DNA from: Dipteronia dyeriana
Taxonomy: Eukaryota > Streptophyta > Magnoliopsida > Sapindales > Sapindaceae
Assembly: GCA_032871835.1 (NCBI GenBank)
Contig: CM065297.1
Span: forward strand, 40,115,098-40,179,097
Length of the DNA: 64,000 nucleotides
Reading direction: 5' to 3'
A model generated the notes under the pieces. That model saw only the letters and a program-made list of their open reading frames with translations. It made no database searches and was not told the origin of the DNA. How positions within the stretch are numbered: the stretch's first letter is position 1; each line of letters starts with the position of its first letter. A program made the position numbers and the translations under genes. This document shows positions 57,098 through 64,000 of this stretch, piece by piece.

Positions 57098-58497
57098 TGG
57101 TTGTACTCTTGATTAATTGATGTATGTGTTCGTGAATCTTTTTCTTTTTATTGTATATATGCATATTTTAGAAAGAGATGACACTCTAGGTATTCACATA
57201 TATATATTTACATTGGAATGTATGGATATATATACATATATATATATAAATATATATATGTTTTATATGTGGTTTGTTATTGCGCAATTTTTGTCCTAGA
57301 ATTTCAATGTGTTTTTTTTTTGGATTGTAACAAGAAGGGTGGTCTATCATCACCATAATTTCCTTCTTGGTAGTTGCTAAGTTTTTTTTTTTTTGTAATA
57401 AAAAAAACTGCACTATTGTAATAATAAAAAAACAATAACTGCAGTATTTTATTATTTAAATTCTTTTGTAATACATTCAAAAATCAAAGACACGAAGGTT
57501 TGAAGAATTAGGAGCAACCGAAATAAGTTTGGGACCGTGCAAGCCATAACAACTAACGTACATGTGAAGAGCACGCAGCCACGTTTGTTGTGGCATGGGC
57601 TGCACACTGCAGCCCTTTTGGTAGCCATGGGCTGTGCATGGCAGCCCATTATGGGTTTGTGGCATGCGCACGCCCATGGGTAAGGGCGAAGGGTGCACGC
57701 TCATGGGAGGTAGGTGAGGGAGTCCGAACGATGAAGGTTGCGTGAAGTCTTGTTCGCCAAGGAAGGAGTTCTTGTATTCCAAAATATATGTAATTTACTT
57801 GTTTTTCTAGGATGGACCAAAATTGTATCTATTTATATTTTTTAAAATATTGCAATGTTTGTCATTGTTTGATAACATGTCATATAGAATAGGTGTGCCA
57901 CTCATATATCTCTTTTGTTATGAACATGCATTGAACGGTTTAAGTATCTAAGTTGGCATCTAGATAACTTGGTAAATCATTCTTTGGAATTCGATCACAC
58001 GCCTTAAACAATTGAGTGGGAGAAGGTGTTTTGGAACACCTAGGGCCTCCAAGTTTAGTTGAGCTTTATGTTTCGTGAATAACCTCCCAAGAGGTATTCA
58101 TGAATGGAATTTAGCAAGATACTTCCTTACAATGATAGACTAGACAATTAACCCAAACGATATCTACTCCCAAAGGAGGGATATTCATGAGGGATTCTAT
58201 TGAAGGTCGATAACTTGGTAACACACTTAATGTAATTTTATTAATACCCTCCCAAGAGTTCTTGTTAATAAAATTGCAAGGCTAAAGTAGAAAACGTTGG
58301 TTGTTATGTTAACAATTAGGTGGGACCTAGTCCAATTAGTAAATGGTGCGTACTCCCAAAGAAGGCGTGACATTTATGGGTGTTGGATCACCGTTGAATT
58401 TTTACGATTGAATTATTTTATTTAATTCAAGATAAATATTCAAAAGTGCTATATCATGATTGTTTACTTATATAATTTTTGTTATTAAAAAGAAATC
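57098..58497 (+). other. Copia 2 untranslated leader
   Basis: Colinear with 7714-9148. It has shorter TA runs, the same GC-rich hairpin pair (57597-57615, 57629-57647) and the same recurring ctcccaa motifs. No gene. Confidence 0.75.
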
Positions 58498-59284
58498 ATG
58501 ACCCCATCCCTAATCAATATCCTAAAAGATAATACTTTAACTGATGATAATTATGTCACATGGAAAAGGAATATTGGGTTGTTGTTGTAAGATAAAAAGT
58601 ATAAGTTCATTATGTATATTCCTTAACCACCAAACTAATGAATCTAACTCAGGAAGCAAAAAGATGAGTATCATTAGTGAAAGTCTTCAGATGAGATGGC
58701 TAAATGTACGTTACATTATGGCCATCATCTTCGACGTGTTACAACAGCAACATGAAGGAATGGAGACTGCTGCCGATATAATGATGTCTCTAGAGGAGAT
58801 GTTTTGCTATGAGGTCTAGGATGACTAAGAGGGAGAGGCAGTGATTGCTTTTATGAATCTTAGGACAAAACCTGGACAGGGTGTGAGAGATCACATGATA
58901 AAAGTCATAGCACATCTCAACATTGCTGAACTGAATGGTGCTTAGATAGAAGGTGAGATAAAAATTGACATGATTGTCAACTCACTATCAGATTCTTTTG
59001 ATCAATTCAAGTTGGACTACACCTTGAATATTAAGGAATACACCTTACAAGGCCTGATGCAAGATGTTCAAAGCACGGAAAAAATCCTTGTGAAAGGCAA
59101 GGGTCCAGAGATTCATATGCTTCGTAAGTTGCTACTGTTAAAGACCCGTAAAAAGGTCAAGAGAAAACAGAAGAAAAAGCAACTTGAGCCTTATTAGAAG
59201 GAGACCAAGAAAGTAACCAAGATCAAAGGAAAATGTTTCTTTTGTGGTGAAAAGGGTCAAAGGAATAGACTGAATAAGAATGAA
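58498..59284 (+). pseudogene. Copia 2 gag
   Basis: ATG at 58498 opens MTPSLINILKDNTLTDDNYV then TWKRNIGLLL, a standard copia gag start with the W...L motif, then a stop. Further pieces are in 58544-58819 (ETAADIMMSLEEMF) and 58970-59197 (VNSLSDSFDQFKLDYTLNIK, TLQGLMQDVQSTEKIL), and a Lys-rich tail. The zinc knuckle starts CFFCGEKGQ and breaks off exactly as in copy 1. Frameshifts occur near 58640 and 58815. Confidence 0.87.
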
Positions 59285-60330
59285 TTCAACTTGTATTTAG
59301 TCAATGGAGCATTGGTGTCTACTAGTGTAGTGGGATATATTAGAATCAATTTTGATTCTTATAGGCATTTAGTTTTAATAAACGTTTATTATGTACCACA
59401 ATTCAAGAGAAATTTAATTTCGGTCTCTTGTCTAAATAAATTTGGATATTCGGTTACTTTTAATAAAGGTTTTATTATTAGTAAGAATAACAAATTTGTT
59501 TGCAAAGGTACATTGGAAAACGATTTATTCTATTTGCATGGAAATATCTCTCACTTGTTAGACACGGAATCAACGATACCTAATCATAAATGAGTAAAAT
59601 TATCAAAAGATGAAACCTACCTATTGCATTTGCGCCTAGGTCATATTAACCTTAATAGGATTAAAAGATTGGTGAGTGACGGGCCTCTAAGTGACTTAAA
59701 GGTTGATGATCTACAACTTGTGAATCTTGTTTGGAAGGTAAAATGACCAAAAGGTCGTTTACAACCAAAGGCGCAAGAGCCATCAAATGTTTAGGATTGA
59801 TACACACTGATGTGTGTGGACCTATGAGCATTCAAGCTAGAGGTGGATATGAGTACTTCATCACTTTCATGGATTATCACGCAAGATTTGGCTATGTGTA
59901 TCTCATGAGACATAAGTCGGATGCTTTTGATATGTTCAAAGCATTTAAAACTGAAGTAGAAAATAAGCTTGAGAAACGCATTAAAATCTTGAGGTCCGAT
60001 CGTGGTGGAGAATATCTATCTGGTGAGTTTCAGCAATATCTTATTGTTAATGGAAAAATTTCTCTATTTTCTACACCACACACACCTCAACAAAATGGGG
60101 TGGTAAAAATGAGAAATAGAACTTTTTTGCATATGGTTAGGTCTCTATTGATTTATTCAACGCTCCCTAGTTCTTTTGGGGATATGCTTTACAAAATACC
60201 ATGTATATTCTAAATGATGTACCATCTAAGTCGGTTCCTAAAAACACCGCATGAGTTGTGGACCGGGCGAAAGCCTAGTTTACAACACAAGGATATTTGG
60301 ATATCCTACGCACGTGTTAAAAGGAAAGAC
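59285..60330 (+). pseudogene. Copia 2 protease remnant and integrase
   Basis: The stretch 59291-59593 holds the end of the protease (YLVNGALVS, FKRNLISVSCLNKFGYSVTF), without the DSG active-site part. It is followed by the pre-integrase motif with an intact LGHINLNRI. The core at 59731-60213 has LIHTDVCGPMSIQARGGYEY (first Asp), KILRSDRGGEYLSGEFQQYL (second Asp) and TPHTPQQNGVVKMRNRTFL (where the usual Glu is replaced by Lys). A stop at 59593 and a frameshift after 60210 inactivate it. Confidence 0.9.
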
Positions 60331-60399
60331 AGAAAAGATGGAGTCCAGTTCAGAAACATGCCTATTTGAAGGTATCCAAAAGAAACAAAAGGATATTAT

Positions 60400-61760
60400 T
60401 TTTATAGTCCTTAAGATCTTAAAGTATTTGTTTCGACAAATGCTAAATTTCTAAAAAAGGACTATATGAATAATTTTGTGCCTAAAAGTAGAATTGTTCT
60501 GAATGAGCTTTTAGGAGATACAATTCCACAAAAGGTTTCGCAACCAAGCCTAATTGTAAGTTCCGTACCAACAAAAGATCAACAATCTACCATACCTCAT
60601 CGTAGTGGGAGGGTTGTTAGACAACCCGAGAGATACATCAGTCTAAGAGAATCTAAAGAGAATCTTTCAAACGACGATGACCCCTATACGTACAAGGAAG
60701 CAATGGAAGATATTGATTGTCGCCATTGGCAAAAGGTAATGCAATCCGAAATTGAATCTATGCTCTAAAACAAAGCATGGTCTCTTGTAGACTTGCCTAA
60801 AGGAATAAAACCCATTAGGTGCAAGTGGGTATATAAGAGGAAAAGAGGAATGGATGGAAATGTGGAAACCTTTAAAGCTAGAGTGGTAGCTAAAGGTTAT
60901 ACACAGAATGAAAGTATCGATTATAAAGAAACATTCTCTCCTGTGACCATGCTTAAATCCATTAGGATACTCTTATCCATTGCGGCATCTCTAGACCTAG
61001 AGATTTGGCAAATGGATGTCAAGATAGCTTTCCTTAATGAAAGTCTTGACGAAAACATCTATATGATCCAACCAAAGGGATTCATTGAAAAGAGCCAAGA
61101 GGAAAGGGTATGCAAGTTGCAAAGATCCATATATGGATTGAAGCAAGCATCCAGATCCCGGAACATAAGGTTCAATCAAGTCGTAAAAAGTTTTGGATTT
61201 ATTCAAAACCTTGATGAACCTTATATATACAAAAGGATTAAAGGCGACAAGTTTGTTTTCCTAGTGCTTTACATTTATGATATACTACTCATCGGAAATG
61301 ATATAGGTGTATTGACATCAATAAAAGAATGGTTAGCAAAATAATTTGATATTAAGGACTTATGAGAAGCAAGTTATATTCTTGGTATCCAAGTCATAGG
61401 GGATAGAAAGAATAGAACGATTGCATTATTCCAAGCTTCATACATTGATAAAATATTGTCTAGGTTTTCAAGGCAAGATTCCAAGAAAGGTATGTTACCT
61501 TTCAGACATGGAATCAAACTTTCTAATGAACAAGTTCGTAAGAATGAGCATGAATAGAAATTCATGAGTAGGATTCCATATGCTTCGGAAGTAGGAAGTC
61601 TCATGAATGCAATGCTCTGTACTATACCAGATATTTGTTTTGCTGTGGGCATAAATAGCAGGTTTCAATCGAAGCCTGGTCCTGATCACTAGATTACAGT
61701 CAAGCATATTTTCAATTATCTTAAGAGAACGAGAGATTGTATGCTTGTATACTCTAGAGG
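60400..61760 (+). pseudogene. Copia 2 reverse transcriptase
   Basis: The open stretches 60466-60768 and 60793-61344 give WQKVMQSEIESML, RCKWVYKRKRGMDGNVETFK, ARVVAKGYTQNESIDYKETF, IWQMDVKIAFLNESLDENIY and RSIYGLKQASRSRNIRFNQV. The catalytic box is YIYD at 61270-61281 instead of YVDD, so the first of the two metal-binding Asp is lost. A stop follows WLAK at 61342-61344. The remainder to 61760 is in broken frames. Confidence 0.93.
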
Positions 61761-62256
61761 GAATTTAATTCCCGTTGGGTAAACAGATTCTGATTTTCAA
61801 TCAGATTCAGACTCCAGGAGATCAACATCAGGATCTATGTTTACTATTGGAGGAGGGACAGTCATATGGAGGAGTATTAAGCAATCTTGTTTTGCCGATT
61901 CCACCATGGAAGTCGAGTATGTTGCCACATGCGAGGCTACTAAAGAGGATGTCGGGCTCCGCCAATTCTTGATTGACTTGGAAGTGGTTCCTGATGTGAA
62001 AAAACGGATCACTATCTATTGTGACAATGGTGGAGTAGTGGCTAACTCGAGAGAACCAAAAAGTCATAAGAGAGGGAAACACATTGAAAGAAAGTATCAC
62101 CTTCTAAGGAAAATTATGCATAGGGGTGACGTGACGATTACAAAGATCGCGTCATCAGAAAATCTAGCAGATCCGTTTACAAAGGCTCTTCCTCAAAAGA
62201 GTTTTGATGGGCATATAGAGAATATAGGGATGAGAGATATGACACATTTGCTATAG
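61761..62256 (+). pseudogene. Copia 2 RNase H
   Basis: The stretch 61837-62256 is the longest open piece of this domain. It reads STMEVEYVATCEATKEDVGL, ITIYCDNGGVVANSREPKSH, then KHIERKYHLLRKIMHRGDVT and ENLADPFTKALPQKSFDGHI, ending at a stop just before the polypurine tract. The CDN Asp is retained, unlike in copy 1. Confidence 0.9.
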
Positions 62257-62260
62257 AGCA

Positions 62261-62270
62261 AGTGGGAGAT
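62261..62270 (+). other. Copia 2 polypurine tract
   Basis: agtgggagat lies directly before the 3' LTR, identical to copy 1. Confidence 0.9.
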
Positions 62271-64000
62271 TGTTAGGATTATGCTCGATAACAAGAGTGT
62301 AATATTATAATTAACAATCTTTTCATATTAATAAAGTGATTTCTAGTTTAACAAATTTTATAACATTTATATTTTAATAATTATAATTGTCAAAAGTAAA
62401 TAATTATAAGGTCAAAAGACTATAAGAAAATAAGAATTTTTCATACATCTAGATATGTATGAGGTAGACACAATTCTTTAGTTAGTCTTGAATAACATTC
62501 ACAACTTAAGATAAAAGGTTGGGCGCCTTTATCTTGTCAAAGTTGTAGATTCTTTTGCTAGAATTTGAGTGGGATCAAATGTGTTATGATGAGTCTAAAA
62601 TCATCAAAGTGTGGTGTCTTTGGGGAAAATAATCTAGTGCACTGGGTTCACTGAATAGGATCAAAATGAAAAACTTTATCTATAACCGTCGATGGATAAA
62701 AGTTTTTATTTTAAGACAATCGGAAAGTCTATCTCAATCCTGAGATAAATGATGGACTTATGGTTGCAAGTGTTATCATTTGAGCTATCAATGAGTACGA
62801 TTATATAGCATAGTCTATCCTCGATAGTTTGGTGGTATTCATTTGTTAATCGATAGAGGACTTCATTTATAGATATGGACATCGTGGCTTCAATTATTGA
62901 ATGAGAGTAAAATACCATCATATGGATGCTTTAAGGTATTTAATATTAAATCTTAACGTTAATTTTTCAATAGTGTCTATTGAAACATGGCTTTTGGACA
63001 AGTCAAAATATCAAAGTTCAAAATGTTGCCATATGAGTAAATATGGTAACTTGGAGAGCTATAGGCGGTCTATGAGCTCTTGGCGATTACTGGTATTCTT
63101 CACGAGGATACACTTTCTCCAATAAGGTTATCTAGGGTATGAATGAGTAACATCAACTTATTCTATCTTTATTTAAGAGTTCAATTTTAGTTCTTTAGTT
63201 GAATGAAGTAAAATTAAATACATTGGACCTAAGTGAATCATTTGTTGATTGTGACTGGGTTGTGTCTATTAGAGCTTAAATTTATATAGCCCACCAAGAT
63301 CCCCGTTCCACACAAACTTGTATGGATCACTTGATATATTCTACCGGACCAATTTAGGGGTCTATTTAGAATTGTATTAAGGCATGTGAACTTGTTTCTT
63401 TTTGTAAGAATAGGTCTAGTTCACATGTGGACTTGTTATTAAGGTCCAATGGATTTAATAAAATTAGAAAAATAATATATGGCCAATATATATGTGTTGG
63501 GCAGCAAGGCTATTTAGAATAGATTAATTATATTATTTTTATTTTATTATTTAATTAAATGGAAATTAATTAATTTGTTGATTAATTAATTATTTAATTA
63601 AAAGTCAAAATCTTTTTCTATTAGGAGATGGTCTCTTAAATATTATACTATTTTGGTAGTATAATTAATATTAAAGACTATATTTGATAAGTAGATAAAT
63701 AAAAGGAATTATTTATCTAATCAAATTAGAAAGTCTTTAATATGGTTACAAATACACTATTGAGTTGGATTATGAGTCTTGGTGTAGGAAAGAATTTCTT
63801 TTGGAAAACGATTCCTTTTGGAAAAGGATTCTTAACCACCAAGTAAATCCACCTAAGGATAGGATTCTTAACCACAAAGTAAATCCTTCTTAGGAGAGGA
63901 TTTGGTCTCCTATATATATACTCGTAAATTTCGACCAATTATGAGTTTTTGGTGTGAGAAGTTGTTTTTTATTTGTTTTTTTATTGTTATAAAAAAAAAC
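62271..64000 (+). repeat. Copia 2 3' LTR (truncated by window end)
   Basis: TGTTAGGATTATGCTCG onward, colinear with 54868-56597. The last 485 or so bases lie outside the window. The TATA box region is just reached (about 63911). Confidence 0.95.

Larger units (their letters stand above)
54868..64000 (+). mobile_element. Ty1/copia LTR retrotransposon, copia copy 2 (right end outside)
   Basis: It is the same family and layout as the element at 5425-15106. Its 5' LTR is at 54868-57082, followed by primer site, leader, gag, integrase, RT, RNase H, the polypurine tract agtgggagat (62261-62270) and a 3' LTR from 62271 that is cut by the window end after 1730 of about 2215 bp. The left flank is TAAGG (54863-54867), so the right target duplication should be TAAGG near 64486. 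The two LTRs differ at about a dozen of the first 200 positions, nearly all C/T or G/A, so this copy looks younger than copy 1. The gag and pol frames are broken. Confidence 0.95.

Overview
The window looks like repeat-rich nuclear DNA from a flowering plant. It holds no intact host protein gene. Almost everything in it is a retrotransposon, an endogenous pararetrovirus, a DNA transposon, or a scrambled set of organelle-derived fragments, and every coding region carries stops or frameshifts. The plant assignment rests on Ty3/gypsy and Ty1/copia elements with plant-type domains, chloroplast ycf2, rpoC2, ycf3 and rRNA pieces, a mitochondrial cox2 piece, and a caulimovirid-like integrant.

Layout. 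(1) 1-21085: a decayed Ty3/gypsy element of Tat-like type. It has gag and RNase H remnants, integrase, a tandem-repeat spacer, and an antisense ORF of the Transposase_28 'putative gypsy type' class, followed by an LTR at 16781-17824. A second antisense ORF copy with its own LTR follows (17825-about 20470). A complete 9.7-kb Ty1/copia element (5425-15106) is nested inside the first antisense ORF with a perfect 5-bp target duplication (TCTCC). (2) 21086-22300: TA/CA microsatellites, a hairpin MITE-like element and a GGGAC-rich repeat. (3) 22318-23820 and about 46640-51885: two halves of one endogenous pararetrovirus. They comprise leader, primer site and movement-protein-like ORF on the left, and capsid, zinc knuckle, protease, reverse transcriptase, RNase H, promoter and a second leader copy on the right. 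Both outer flanks are TA-rich. (4) About 23880-46600: a 22.7-kb mosaic lying between the two viral halves. It contains chloroplast fragments (rrn23, four ycf2 pieces, two rpoC2 pieces, ycf3), mitochondrial fragments (cox2 5' end, rrn26-like and trnY-like pieces), shreds of nuclear retroelements, and several internal direct and inverted repeats. It is most simply read as a NUMT/NUPT-type insertion, possibly derived from a mitochondrial genome that already contained plastid pieces. (5) 51886-54458: AT-rich DNA, a tRNA-like SINE candidate, and a 1.5-kb Mutator-like element with long inverted repeats and a perfect 9-bp duplication. (6) 54459-64000: a gypsy LTR fragment of the family seen in block 1, interrupted by a second copy of the same copia family, whose 3' LTR runs off the window.

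The two copia copies share one internal deletion that removes half of the zinc knuckle and the protease active-site region. The family therefore probably spread as a protease-less, trans-dependent element. The order of events can be partly read: gypsy first, then copia 1 inside it; pararetrovirus first, then its interruption by the organelle mosaic. Assignments come from reading the sequence and from remembered family motifs; no database search was possible.
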